From an uncultured Lentisphaeria bacterium (GTDB lineage: Bacteria > Verrucomicrobiota > Lentisphaeria > Victivallales > Victivallaceae), in contig CASDQW010000039.1 in assembly GCA_949282965.1 (NCBI GenBank), positions 1 through 39,296 of the forward strand: a stretch of 39,296 bases of DNA. The letters are read 5' to 3'. Of the stretch, positions 9,301 through 16,415 are shown piece by piece. The notes beneath the pieces were generated by a model, which was not told the origin of the DNA, searched no databases, and worked only from the letters and a program-made list of their open reading frames with translations. Each line of letters starts with the position of its first letter. The stretch's first letter is position 1. Both the position numbers and the translations under genes were made by a program.

Positions 9301-10035
9301 TTCCGCGTACTCCCGGCAGCCGGTCGCCAGAAATCGCGCGAAGGCATCCCGGAAGAGCCGGATCACCGTCTGATTCGGAATCCAGCTGTCCGGTTCAGTC
9401 AGATGACGGCGCACTTTTTCCACCATCTCCTGAATGACGGCCGGATCGGGACGATGACCGCGTTCCCGTTCGCATTCAATGAAAAAAGGCAGCCGGGAGG
9501 CGTCCGGATGCGCCTGCGCCGCCGCCCGGACCCCCGCCAGCACCCGTTCCATGGAGCGCCCCCCGAAGTAAAGCACACCGGCCGGATAGTCCAGCAGTTG
9601 CGGATAAATCCGCGCCTCATAATACCGGGGATCCTGCACACTCTCCACTGCACAGACCTCCACCAGCCGTCGCAGCGGCATGTTGGACCGGTTCTCGCCG
9701 AAAAGAACCAGCGTCAACTTCTCCTTCAGCGCCTCGTCGGCGCTCATGACCGGCAGGTCCACTCCCCAGCACCGGCGGATTTCCGCACGCAGTTCCTCCT
9801 CACCGCCACGCAGGCTTCCCGTATCGGCCCGGACGATCGCCGCCGCCGGACGACCATCCCGAACCAATGCCACCTGAGACACCGGCTCAAATCCGCGAAA
9901 GTCCGCCGGAAACGGAGTTGTTACCGTTCGTTGCAAACGCGGGGCAGCCGCGACCTCTTCCGCCGCTGTGACGGCCACACAACATGCCCAGACACCGCTC
10001 CACAGCACCAACCGGATCATCAGATTTTTCCACAT
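6367..10035 (-). CDS. secreted heparinase II/III-like polysaccharide lyase fused to an FG-GAP-type beta-propeller
   Basis: This 1222-aa exported protein has a signal peptide at residues 1 to about 25. Residues of roughly 190-480 are helical and fit the alpha/alpha-toroid of heparinase II/III lyases. The beta-sandwich part contains HGHYDAN (551-557) and EEHNTLHLS (His583), equivalent to the conserved 'HxHxDxN ... HNT' elements of that superfamily. The last 330 residues are propeller-like: they carry two calcium-loop FG-GAP signatures, DFDGDGLDE at 1033 and DLDDDGRIE at 1077, and PQQ-type 'GRLLLLDG' blades. Known lyases of this fold are 600-800 aa, so the propeller is an added module, perhaps for substrate or surface binding. 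It is the last gene of a leftward operon with a propeller protein and a prepilin-like protein. The substrate (uronic-acid polysaccharide) is unknown. Confidence 0.75.
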   Translation of the reverse strand: MWKNLMIRLVLWSGVWACCVAVTAAEEVAAAPRLQRTVTTPFPADFRGFEPVSQVALVRDGRPAAAIVRADTGSLRGGEEELRAEIRRCWGVDLPVMSADEALKEKLTLVLFGENRSNMPLRRLVEVCAVESVQDPRYYEARIYPQLLDYPAGVLYFGGRSMERVLAGVRAAAQAHPDASRLPFFIECERERGHRPDPAVIQEMVEKVRRHLTEPDSWIPNQTVIRLFRDAFARFLATGCREYAEAVAAMQKLYLENYQKNIKRFDASGPAPSFLFHEYVWKLEIVAVSPWFTPEDRARSAELMRQVAENCFDYYEMRLPMKDYAAGEASYQTNHEIFCSRTVYFIAEYLLRHYRYEPARYWMAVAANTLSGVANQPISPEDAAAYQYLNYQIFTSYVMASGRFDLSFFRTGVYRNYIRYCKAQYNHLGYTAAYGDNPALGNAWSFPALGTEYSVSGDPESGALLSLIARTTPFGSFRGMIRALNVPDDLPFEMSDDLVGLAVFPVGDFILAYNKGDGLFDRPVLDKAFFRGSWAKDADFLAISGLSAAPHGHYDANAVVQYVDGAHLWLVDGDYLRKYPEEHNTLHLSRNGQSHFGVGRDRSRFSRLDSHGMTPDRKMAALAATVTGWNGAEWTRYIGFAAGNGFWALDRVRFLEPGEYQLDCRWRLLGEATPVNDQTVAYQQRPTDGSDRRTRLTITGGGEAWRLLHTKFDTGHSGENGYYGTYPWADKYTRNWVARRRGVFAPGEETVMVHYLKPGTADAPVPELFRIGDRAWVLRDGGALRLAVLGQLQAGEVEIEADYCFAGPEGMVAGNPKKLRFGDWTPELNHAEVVAMPASAAIQSGLQSLARLTTADRRPAFQAPPELNLPTGAVRTVAQASPVTALAEGGGTVAVGLRDGRFRVYDTAGELRFERQLPAAVAAVAVLETAPGEFRYFAGTQPPNPREGQGAAAPLFCLAADGRELWKLEVPAFQMRNGTVRTIFPACFDKGEPRPTALIVGAENWKYYAYTFAGEKLWERQVYHGATAGAAGDFDGDGLDEVFAGSEYPYAPILRADGKTAVDRITTPWTSSVALTDLDDDGRIEAVVGRSSHALEVHRIPRDGKKQEGTSIMLGGYPESVVPFRSATGGRIAVAGHDGRLLLLDGSLKKVGEWKNAAPLRGLAVRGDHLLVLSDDGYFYELDGQGVPLRKFPLAFSDAVPDFPSPTSSAAARGTQVIFPRF

Positions 10036-10082
10036 AGCCGGACCTGTCCCGTCTTCCTTTTTTTCTTGATTCTTTTCGAACG

Positions 10083-12101
10083 TCAGCGCCGCCAGCTCCA
10101 GAGATGCGAGCCCGCGCAGAAATAAATCGCCTCCGGAGTCAACGCCATCGAACCGACAACTCCCGGCGGCAGCTCGGTCAGTTTTTCATGTTTTCCCGTT
10201 GCCGGATCAAACCGCACCAGCGCCCGGCGGAAGAGCAAATAGAGACAATGATCCGCATCCTTGTGCATGATGCCGGTTCCGGAAGCGGACGCGACCTCTC
10301 CGTAAACCGCCCCCAGATTGTAATCCCGGACGATCGCGCGTTTTCCCGGATCGAATCCATACAGCATGCCGGTCGCCCCATCCAGCAGATACACCAGACC
10401 GTCATCGCCGCACACCGCATCGTACACCATCGAAGTATCCCCCGGGCGGTGCGGCCGGACCTGATGAAACACGATTTTTTCCGTATCCGGATCGAAAATA
10501 TAAAATTCCGGTTCCTTCGCCAGCACCTGACCGCCGGTCCCCGCCGCCACGCCGGTAACGCCGAATACCTTCCCGTCCGGCAGATTCGCCAGCGCAATCG
10601 TCGACTGGTTCGGCAGCAGCTGTTCGTGCGACAGGGTTTTACTCTCACCGGTCGCCGCATTGAAAATCGTCAGACCGCCCCCGGTATGCCCGTAGTCCGG
10701 CGTGCCCCCGAGAATCATCCGGTCGCCGTCCCGCAGCAGCAATAACGTGTTCGGCCGGTGAATATGCGGCGTAGAACGCACCGAACGACCGTAATCCGCC
10801 GATTCCAATCCCGTGCTTTCCCCCCGGCTCCACGGCCGGGTAACGTCGATTTCCCGGATCATGCCCCACGGATAAAAACCACCGTATATGCAGTTGCCGC
10901 GCACCACCCAGGCATTCCAATGTCCCCCCGCATGGGTCTCCGGATGCGGGAAAAACCGGCCGCTCTCCCGGTCAAAACGAAAGACAAACCGCGGATAGGC
11001 CGTGGTCCCGTACACCTCGCCGCCGGGACCGGTGAACACTCCGACCAGTTTCGCCCCCGGTGCGTCATATGCAAAATGGATCTGCCGGGTGCTCCCATCC
11101 TTTTCCCGGAGCGTCAGCCGCTTGAACGGCACTTCCAGTTTCACCACGCGGCTCCCGTCCGGGAAGTCGGGAAAATCCGGCCAGCCGCCGTTCGCCGCCC
11201 GTTCCGGCACCGGTTCCGCCTCCGGTGCGCCGGGCAGTTCCACGGCGGTGCCATTGGTCAGATGAAAATACTTCCAGCCGTCGGTGGTGATGGTTCTGCC
11301 GTACACTTCCCCATCCGTGCCGGAAAACACCCGCCCGACACTGTCCCGGTCGTCCCGCGAAGCCGCCCGCCGCGCCTCCGGCAACAGCGCCCGCCGGGTG
11401 CCGTCAGCCGGATTGTACGCCAGAATCTGGCTCCGGGTATACCCGATGATCACATATACCCAGCCGTACCGGTCCCGGGCAATGCCGCTGCGTGGATACT
11501 GATACCAGGATTCCTGATTCAATTCGCCATGATCGGTCATTTTCCCGGTCTTCTGATCATAGCTGATCAACTGCGCATTCGGATACAGGGCCGCCCAGAT
11601 GACACCGTCCCGGTCTTCATGGAAGGACATGGCGTAGGTATCGGCAGTCTTTTCCTGAAACGTGAATTCCATCCGGGCCGGGTCGAACGCATAGAACACC
11701 CCCGTCGCCTTGCCCGTCGTCCACGGCCCGAGATGCCCGTACAACACCCCGTTCCTTGCGTGCAGGAATCCGAAACTGCCGCCGCCCCGTTCCGCATACG
11801 GGGCTCCCGGCAGATCGAACTGCCGGGAAACACCGCTGTCGATGCCGACCACCAGCAACTTCCGGATATCGCTCTGGAGCACCAGCAGGATCCGTTTCCC
11901 TTCCGCATCAGTCGCAGCGGCGGAACCGCGGGACAACGACACCGGCGCCGGTATCCCATGATCCGTCAGACGGGAATTCTCCGAAGCAACAGCGCCGGAC
12001 ACGTCCGGCGCCGCATACCCTCCGGGCATCACAAGCAGCCCGGCCACCAGCACTCCGGCCATCCGGAGCGCCCTTCCTGAACGAGAATGATGGTCTCTCA
12101 T
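10083..12101 (-). CDS. secreted beta-propeller protein (streptogramin-lyase/Kelch-like fold), function unknown
   Basis: The protein is 672 aa from the ATG at 12101, which has GAGAGG about 5 nt before it; an upstream in-frame ATG at 12137 lacks this. A signal peptide is evident (MRDHHSRSGRALRMAGVLVAG, ending near GGYAAP). The body repeats blade-like elements of the type 'G.VYG.......FDP.TGK', for example YAFDPARMEF, YDQKTGKMTDHG, IFDPDTEKIVF and FDPATGKHEKL, so it is one or two beta-propellers of the SMP-30/Vgb-like class. No catalytic motif was recognised. It lies 32 nt after the prepilin-like gene and 47 nt before the lyase gene. It may bind or process the same glycan as the lyase, which is inference from the operon. 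Confidence 0.65.
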   Translation of the reverse strand: MRDHHSRSGRALRMAGVLVAGLLVMPGGYAAPDVSGAVASENSRLTDHGIPAPVSLSRGSAAATDAEGKRILLVLQSDIRKLLVVGIDSGVSRQFDLPGAPYAERGGGSFGFLHARNGVLYGHLGPWTTGKATGVFYAFDPARMEFTFQEKTADTYAMSFHEDRDGVIWAALYPNAQLISYDQKTGKMTDHGELNQESWYQYPRSGIARDRYGWVYVIIGYTRSQILAYNPADGTRRALLPEARRAASRDDRDSVGRVFSGTDGEVYGRTITTDGWKYFHLTNGTAVELPGAPEAEPVPERAANGGWPDFPDFPDGSRVVKLEVPFKRLTLREKDGSTRQIHFAYDAPGAKLVGVFTGPGGEVYGTTAYPRFVFRFDRESGRFFPHPETHAGGHWNAWVVRGNCIYGGFYPWGMIREIDVTRPWSRGESTGLESADYGRSVRSTPHIHRPNTLLLLRDGDRMILGGTPDYGHTGGGLTIFNAATGESKTLSHEQLLPNQSTIALANLPDGKVFGVTGVAAGTGGQVLAKEPEFYIFDPDTEKIVFHQVRPHRPGDTSMVYDAVCGDDGLVYLLDGATGMLYGFDPGKRAIVRDYNLGAVYGEVASASGTGIMHKDADHCLYLLFRRALVRFDPATGKHEKLTELPPGVVGSMALTPEAIYFCAGSHLWSWRR

Positions 12102-12133
12102 AATCCTCTCTAATGGGTTGGGAAAGCATCCTG

Positions 12134-12919
12134 TCATACGTTATTGCCCGGCAGACCGTTGGAATCCGTTTTCGCGTCCTTGCGCCAGTGCAGACCGGTC
12201 ATGTTCCACGGGATCGGCACGCCGCCCCAGCTTTCGGTCTGAGCACCGGTATGGAGGGTTTCGACGTGGCCGTCCGGGGTGAGCACGTTGGTCCGGGACT
12301 GATGGGGCGAACGGGTATAGTTCGTCCATTCGTTGCCGGCAGAAACATAATACATATATCCGTCAAAGGTAAGAAATGTTTTCGAGGGTTTCCGAATGCT
12401 GCCGATCTTGCCCTGCGCGTAACTGTGCGTGCCGAACACATACGGTTTTCCCTGATAGATGTAGCCGAAATCCTTGCTGCGGGCATAACCGCCGCGGCCG
12501 ACGTTGGTCCGGGCCTGTTCCGGGGTCCAGTTCATGTCCACCTGCACGTCCCTCACGCTGGGACAGAGCGGCACCTGCGGGTAGCCGTAAATATACCAGC
12601 CCCGCCTTTTCTGTTCGAAAAAAAGCACATTGCCGCGCTGATTCTGCCCGTTTTCCGTCCCGGTCGCGTAGGCGGCCAGAATTTCAAACCAGTTCTGATG
12701 ATACTCATTGTAATTGATGGTCAAAGCCAGATAATCATCCTGATCGCCCGCGTACATGAGTTCATAGGTGCCAAGCTGTTTCAACCGGTTGACACAGCTG
12801 ATGGCGTGCGCCTTGTCCCGCGCCTTGTTGAGACTCGGCAGCAGCATCGACGCCAGAATCGCGATGATCGCAATGACCACCAGCAGCTCGATCAACGTAA
12901 AGCGAAATTTGCGGTGCAT
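12134..12919 (-). CDS. prepilin-type protein with H-X9-DG C-terminal motif (DUF1559-like)
   Basis: The 261-aa protein starts at the ATG at 12919, with GGAGAG 6 nt upstream; upstream in-frame codons lack a ribosome binding site. The leader is only five residues (MHRKFR) before [20 protein letters not shown], a near-consensus prepilin helix with Glu+5, followed by '[24 protein letters not shown]'-type sequence that is very characteristic of Planctomycetes and Lentisphaerae. Near the C-terminus [12 protein letters not shown] fits the H-X9-DG processing-associated motif exactly. The residue at -1 is Arg, not Gly. Such genes occur in many copies in these phyla, often first in operons for secreted glycan-active proteins, as here. 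Their mechanism is unproven; a surface pseudopilus or a glycan-specific adhesin has been considered. Confidence 0.85.
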   Translation of the reverse strand: MHRKFRFTLIELLVVIAIIAILASMLLPSLNKARDKAHAISCVNRLKQLGTYELMYAGDQDDYLALTINYNEYHQNWFEILAAYATGTENGQNQRGNVLFFEQKRRGWYIYGYPQVPLCPSVRDVQVDMNWTPEQARTNVGRGGYARSKDFGYIYQGKPYVFGTHSYAQGKIGSIRKPSKTFLTFDGYMYYVSAGNEWTNYTRSPHQSRTNVLTPDGHVETLHTGAQTESWGGVPIPWNMTGLHWRKDAKTDSNGLPGNNV

Positions 12920-12971
12920 GTTCCATCTCTCCTGGTTGTGGCTGTTCTGTTCTTCACCGGGTTCACGGGAT

Positions 12972-13000
12972 ATTATACATAAAACCCCCGTTCCCAACAA
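12972..13000 (-). promoter_or_regulatory. sigma70-type promoter of the prepilin/propeller/lyase operon
   Basis: On the - strand TTGTTG (13000-12995) is followed after 17 nt by TATAAT (12977-12972). Transcription would start near 12965 and give a leader of about 45 nt before the prepilin ATG at 12919. The -10 box is a perfect match and the spacing is ideal. Confidence 0.6.
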
Positions 13001-13113
13001 CCACACCGGAAAAAATAGCCGCAAGATTCTGATTCACGCGATTCACCCAAAACCGGCATGAACCACTTTTTTATGCACAAACAGAGTGATTCATCTGTTT
13101 CTTGTCATCGTTT

Positions 13114-13152
13114 CATAAAAAAACACTTCCCATGCGATTCCGGCATGAGAAG
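13114..13152 (-). terminator. Rho-independent terminator of the 82-aa gene
   Basis: On the - strand CTTCTCATG and CATGGGAAG form a 9-bp stem with one G-U pair and a 9-nt loop. A run of seven T follows. It begins about 34 nt after the stop codon of the small gene and separates it from the prepilin operon. Confidence 0.65.
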
Positions 13153-13185
13153 CGTTCTTCCGGCAACAGATCCGGACAGCGGCAA

Positions 13186-13434
13186 TCAGTTATTGCCGGC
13201 CTTTTCGTTCTTCTGGAGCACTCCGGCTTCGAGAAGTTTGTCGATCAGCTGCTGCATGGAGTTGAAAGCGCCGAGGAAGCCCTGCGGCGGCATGATGATG
13301 CGTTCGTTGACCACCGGGGTCGGCGCCTTGCCGTCTTCGGTCGGCTGCAGCGTGACGAAGTCAAAGCGAACCATGCCGCCCGCAAAATGAATCTGACCGA
13401 TGCCGTCCGCGAAAATTTCCTTCTTGTTTTCCAT
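13186..13434 (-). CDS. small conserved-looking protein of unknown function (82 aa)
   Basis: The 82-residue acidic protein begins MENKKEIFADGIGQIHFAGG and continues with 'MVRFDFVTLQP', a Pro/Lys linker, 'ERIIMPPQGFLGAF' and an amphipathic helix ending LLEAGVLQKNEKAGNN. It has no signal peptide or membrane segment, so it is probably cytoplasmic. The layout (short beta strands, 'R.....P..G', C-terminal helix) recalls small DUF3467-like proteins, but I cannot assign it with certainty. The start has an AAGGA element about 10 nt upstream, and a strong terminator follows the stop. It is a single-gene unit. A family role is not known. Confidence 0.65.
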   Translation of the reverse strand: MENKKEIFADGIGQIHFAGGMVRFDFVTLQPTEDGKAPTPVVNERIIMPPQGFLGAFNSMQQLIDKLLEAGVLQKNEKAGNN

Positions 13435-13948
13435 AAAAGCACATCCTTTCCTTATGCTTGACCAATTTTTCGAAGGTCGTCGTGCTGTTACATTATCCCG
13501 GTTTCAAAGTACGTCAAATGCAAAAGAGTTTTTTTCCGGATTATTTTCATGAAAAACCGCCCCTTTTCGCACATCTCCGCCGCACCGTGCCGGAGCGATA
13601 CCTTCTTGGCTCTTTCTCCACTCCCGGACTTGAAAAAATCCGGAAGCGCGGCATTTTATGAAAAGAGCGTCCGGACGCACCGGCATATCCCCGGTTCAAA
13701 CGAACGCCAGCCAGCCCGGCATCGGTGCGCCGCGCCGCCTGCGGGACGGAAGGAACTTGCCTTCCGCCGCCCGAACGCGGTCGAAATTCTCCGGCGTGCC
13801 CGCCACGGAAACGGTACGCGAAGGCGGATTTTCTTATCCATCGCCCGATGCGCCGGACCGGAAAACCATATAATAAAGCAACCAAAGGAACCGGCCGCAC
13901 CGGATGCCCGACAACGCGGACCGGACCGATGAAAGGGGACCGATTCCC
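13435..13948. other. intergenic region between two divergent genes, no gene recognised
   Basis: These 514 nt separate the 82-aa gene (-) from hisI (+). Open frames present here (for example 13549-13932) have low-complexity Arg/Pro-rich translations and no ribosome binding site, so I do not call them. A weak - strand promoter could lie at TTGACG (about 13515) with an AT-rich -10 near 13490. A perfect + strand -10 box lies at 13869. I see no tRNA, riboswitch or repeat. A gene remnant cannot be excluded. Confidence 0.5.
13869..13874 (+). promoter_or_regulatory. -10 box of the hisI-murB/ddl operon
   Basis: TATAAT occurs at 13869-13874 within an A-rich stretch, about 68 nt after a start near 13881 would reach the hisI ATG. 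No good -35 box is found 16-18 nt upstream (CGATGC region), so an activator may be needed. The call rests mainly on the perfect -10. Confidence 0.4.
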
Positions 13949-14305
13949 ATGTTTGAACCGGATTTCAGCAAAGGCGGCGGCCTGATTCCCGCCGTTGCGC
14001 AGGATTTCCGCACCGGTGAGATTCTGATGCTCGCCTATGTCAATGCCGAGGCCTGGGCGGAAACTCTGCGCAGCGGCCGCGCCACCTATTTTTCGCGCAG
14101 CCGCAACTGCCTCTGGCAGAAAGGCGCGACCAGCGGTCATATTCAATTGATCCGAAACATCCTCGTCGACTGCGACCAGGATGCCGTCATCTATCAGATC
14201 GAGCAGGTCGGCGGTTCCGCCTGCCATACCGGGCACCGGAGTTGCTTTTACCGGCGGCTGACTGCCGACGGCCATCTGGAGGAAATCAACGAAAATCCGG
14301 CGTGA
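13949..14305 (+). CDS. hisI: phosphoribosyl-AMP cyclohydrolase HisI
   Basis: The 118-aa enzyme opens the ring of phosphoribosyl-AMP in the third step of histidine synthesis. All metal ligands are visible: DCDQD at 74-78 (Mg site plus one zinc Cys) and [12 protein letters not shown] with Cys92 and Cys99 (zinc). The substrate loop '[20 protein letters not shown]' is intact. It is the stand-alone form; the HisE pyrophosphatase domain found in bifunctional HisIE is absent. I chose the ATG at 13949 (AAAGGGG about 10 nt upstream) over one at 13904 that lacks a binding site. It is the first gene of an operon with murB-ddl, an unusual partner, since no other his gene is in the window. Confidence 0.93.
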   Translation: MFEPDFSKGGGLIPAVAQDFRTGEILMLAYVNAEAWAETLRSGRATYFSRSRNCLWQKGATSGHIQLIRNILVDCDQDAVIYQIEQVGGSACHTGHRSCFYRRLTADGHLEEINENPA

Positions 14306-14349
14306 ACCGCGTCCGGAGTTTTCCCATTTTACAGAAGGACCCCATCCAA

Positions 14350-16206
14350 GTGAACGCTTCCATTCTTCAGGAACTGCGCCAGGCGATGCCCGGACTCGCC
14401 CTGCGCTTCGACGTACCGTTCCGGGACATCACCTCATTCGGCATCGGCAGCAGTCTGCCGGTGCTGGCTGAACCGGGGGACGACATTGAACTTTCCCGGC
14501 TGGTCCGCTTTCTCAATGAACGCGGCGTCCCCTTTCTGATCATCGGCGCCGGCAGCAACCTTGCGGGCATGGACCGCCCGTTCGAAGGCATGGCCATCCG
14601 GCTTGGCCGCGGAGCGTTCGCCGCAGTCGCCGTCGGCCGCAATCACATTACCTGCGGCGCCTCGGTTCGACTGGCGGAGCTGGCGCGGACCGCCGCCCGC
14701 GCCGGCTTCGGGGGCTTGGCGGAACTGGCGGGCATTCCCGGGACGCTGGGCGGAGCACTTTATATGAACGCCTCCGCCCACGGACGCGCGATTGGAGATT
14801 TGGTGCTGCAGCTGTGCGGCTGCCGGACCAACGGCTCCATCTGGAATGCCGAAGCCCGCGAAATTGACTGGCAATATCGCCGCAGCTCCATTCCCGCTGA
14901 CGTCATCCTGACCACCGCTATTCTGAAGCTGCCGGCCGCCGATCCCGCCGCGGAGCTGGAACGAATCAATGCCGAGATGGCCGCCCGGCGGGAAAAAGAA
15001 CCCAAAGGCCGCACTGCCGGATGTATTTTCCGCAACCCTTCTCCCGACGAACCTGCCGGCAAACTGATCGACGAATGCGGCTTGAAAGGATTCCGGTACG
15101 GTGCGCTGGAAGTCAGCAGCGAACATGCCAATTACCTCGTCAATCACGGTCATGCCTCTGAGGCGGACCTGCTGGCGCTGATGGTGGAGATTCGCCGCCG
15201 GGTCGCGGAAAAATTCCACTTCTATCTGGAGCCGGAGGTTCGGTTCGCCGACCCCGATGCGTTGAAGCGTTTTCACGAAGCGGCTCCCGCTCCCCGGGTT
15301 GCGGTGCTGCTCGGCGGCGTCAGCAGCGAACGGGAAATTTCCCTGCGCTCCGGCCGCGCCGTGGCCGATGCCCTTCGCCGGGGCGGATACCAGGTAACGG
15401 AAGTGGATTTGAAGGTCTGTGAAATTACACCGGAAATGCGGGAGGCCGATGTCGTCTATCCGGTCCTCCACGGTGGCTTCGGCGAGGACGGCAGACTGCA
15501 ACGGCTCCTGGAAGAAAATCATATCCGCTTCGTCGGCAGCGGCAGCGCCGCCTGCGCTCTCGTCATGGACAAGATCGCCACCAAACGCAAACTGAATGAT
15601 CTCGACCTGCCGACCGCGCCGTGGGGAATCGTCACCACGGCCTACCGGGATTTTCCCGCCGACCTGCATTATCCGGTGGTGATCAAGCCGCCCTGCGAAG
15701 GCTCCACCATCGGCATCGTCAAGGTGGACCGGGCGGAAGACTGGGAAAAGGCCCTGGACTCCGCCTTCGCCTACGACTCCGTTCTGCTGGTCGAGCAGTT
15801 CATCCGGGGGATTGAGCTGACGGTGCCGGTGGTGAACGACCAGGCGCTTCCCGCCATCGAAATCCGCAGTCCTCACGGCTTCTACGACTATGACGCAAAA
15901 TACGTCTACAAGGACGGCAAGACGGAATATTTCTGTCCGGCGCCGTCGCTGTCGCCCGAACAGGCGCGGACACTGACCGCCGCCACCATGCGTTTTTTCA
16001 AGGAATTCGGCTGCCGGGACATTCTGCGCGTGGACTTCATCATGGATGAACATGGAAAATGCTGCATCCTCGAAGGCAATACGATCCCCGGCTGTACCGC
16101 CACCAGCCTGGTCCCCAAAGCCGCCAAGGTGGCCGGCATCTCCTTTGAAAGCCTGACCGCCTCTCTGGTTCAGGCGGCATGGCACCGGGGAACGGAGCAG
16201 TCATGA
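14350..16206 (+). CDS. murB-ddl: fused UDP-N-acetylenolpyruvoylglucosamine reductase / D-alanine--D-alanine ligase (MurB-Ddl)
   Basis: The 618-aa cytoplasmic protein joins two peptidoglycan precursor enzymes. Residues 1 to about 305 are MurB: the FAD-binding IGAGSNL motif, GIPGTLGGALYMNASAHG, YRRSSIP, and TAGCIFRNP, where Cys225 stands at the place of the catalytic Ser. Residues about 315-618 are Ddl (ATP-grasp): LLGGVSSEREISLRSG, HGGFGEDG, VIKPPCEGSTIG, EQFIRGIELTV, and the Mg-binding LEGNTIPGCT. The start GTG at 14350 has AGAAGGA 10 nt upstream; a GTG at 14302 overlapping the hisI stop is possible but poorly supported. Such a fusion is known from Verrucomicrobium spinosum. The gene is translationally coupled to the next (ATGA overlap). 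It lies outside a dcw cluster. Confidence 0.93.
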   Translation: MNASILQELRQAMPGLALRFDVPFRDITSFGIGSSLPVLAEPGDDIELSRLVRFLNERGVPFLIIGAGSNLAGMDRPFEGMAIRLGRGAFAAVAVGRNHITCGASVRLAELARTAARAGFGGLAELAGIPGTLGGALYMNASAHGRAIGDLVLQLCGCRTNGSIWNAEAREIDWQYRRSSIPADVILTTAILKLPAADPAAELERINAEMAARREKEPKGRTAGCIFRNPSPDEPAGKLIDECGLKGFRYGALEVSSEHANYLVNHGHASEADLLALMVEIRRRVAEKFHFYLEPEVRFADPDALKRFHEAAPAPRVAVLLGGVSSEREISLRSGRAVADALRRGGYQVTEVDLKVCEITPEMREADVVYPVLHGGFGEDGRLQRLLEENHIRFVGSGSAACALVMDKIATKRKLNDLDLPTAPWGIVTTAYRDFPADLHYPVVIKPPCEGSTIGIVKVDRAEDWEKALDSAFAYDSVLLVEQFIRGIELTVPVVNDQALPAIEIRSPHGFYDYDAKYVYKDGKTEYFCPAPSLSPEQARTLTAATMRFFKEFGCRDILRVDFIMDEHGKCCILEGNTIPGCTATSLVPKAAKVAGISFESLTASLVQAAWHRGTEQS

Positions 16207-16415
16207 ACACCCGCACGCTGATCCGTACCTGCCGCTGGGTGTTCCGGCTGCTGCTGGTGGTGCTGGCGGTGCCGGTGGCGTTTTCCGGTCTGACGCTGCT
16301 GCAAAGCGACCTGACTCCGTTGGCGGGAGCCCTGCTGCTGCTGGCGGCCCTGCTGCTGCCCGGTTCCGAGTGTTTTTTTTACTGGTTAAGAAATATAGAA
16401 AGCAAACTGCCATGA
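16203..16415 (+). CDS. small membrane protein with two transmembrane helices, unknown function
   Basis: The 70-aa protein begins at the ATG at 16203, which overlaps the murB-ddl stop as ATGA and has GGAG 7 nt upstream. It has a basic N-terminus and two hydrophobic helices, about residues 14-33 and 38-56, and ends in a short charged tail. The stop again overlaps the next start (ATGA), so it is made in step with both neighbours. Size and topology are visible. I do not recognise a family. It may help anchor or assemble the thioredoxin-like protein encoded next, or it may be a small cell-wall-associated membrane protein. Confidence 0.6.
   Translation: MNTRTLIRTCRWVFRLLLVVLAVPVAFSGLTLLQSDLTPLAGALLLLAALLLPGSECFFYWLRNIESKLP

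Noticed and set aside
8755..12080. Long + strand frames opposite the lyase and propeller genes (8755-10125 and 10758-12080)
   Set aside because: Arg/Pro/His-rich shadows. The - strand frames have signal peptides and domain motifs.
13686..13710. GGTTCAAA element in the 13.4-13.9 kb intergenic region, considered as the T-arm of a tRNA
   Set aside because: The bases around it do not form a T-stem, and no acceptor stem or anticodon arm can be built.
14434..16185. Open frame of 583 codons on the - strand opposite murB-ddl
   Set aside because: Shadow of the fused enzyme gene; no motif, no start signal.
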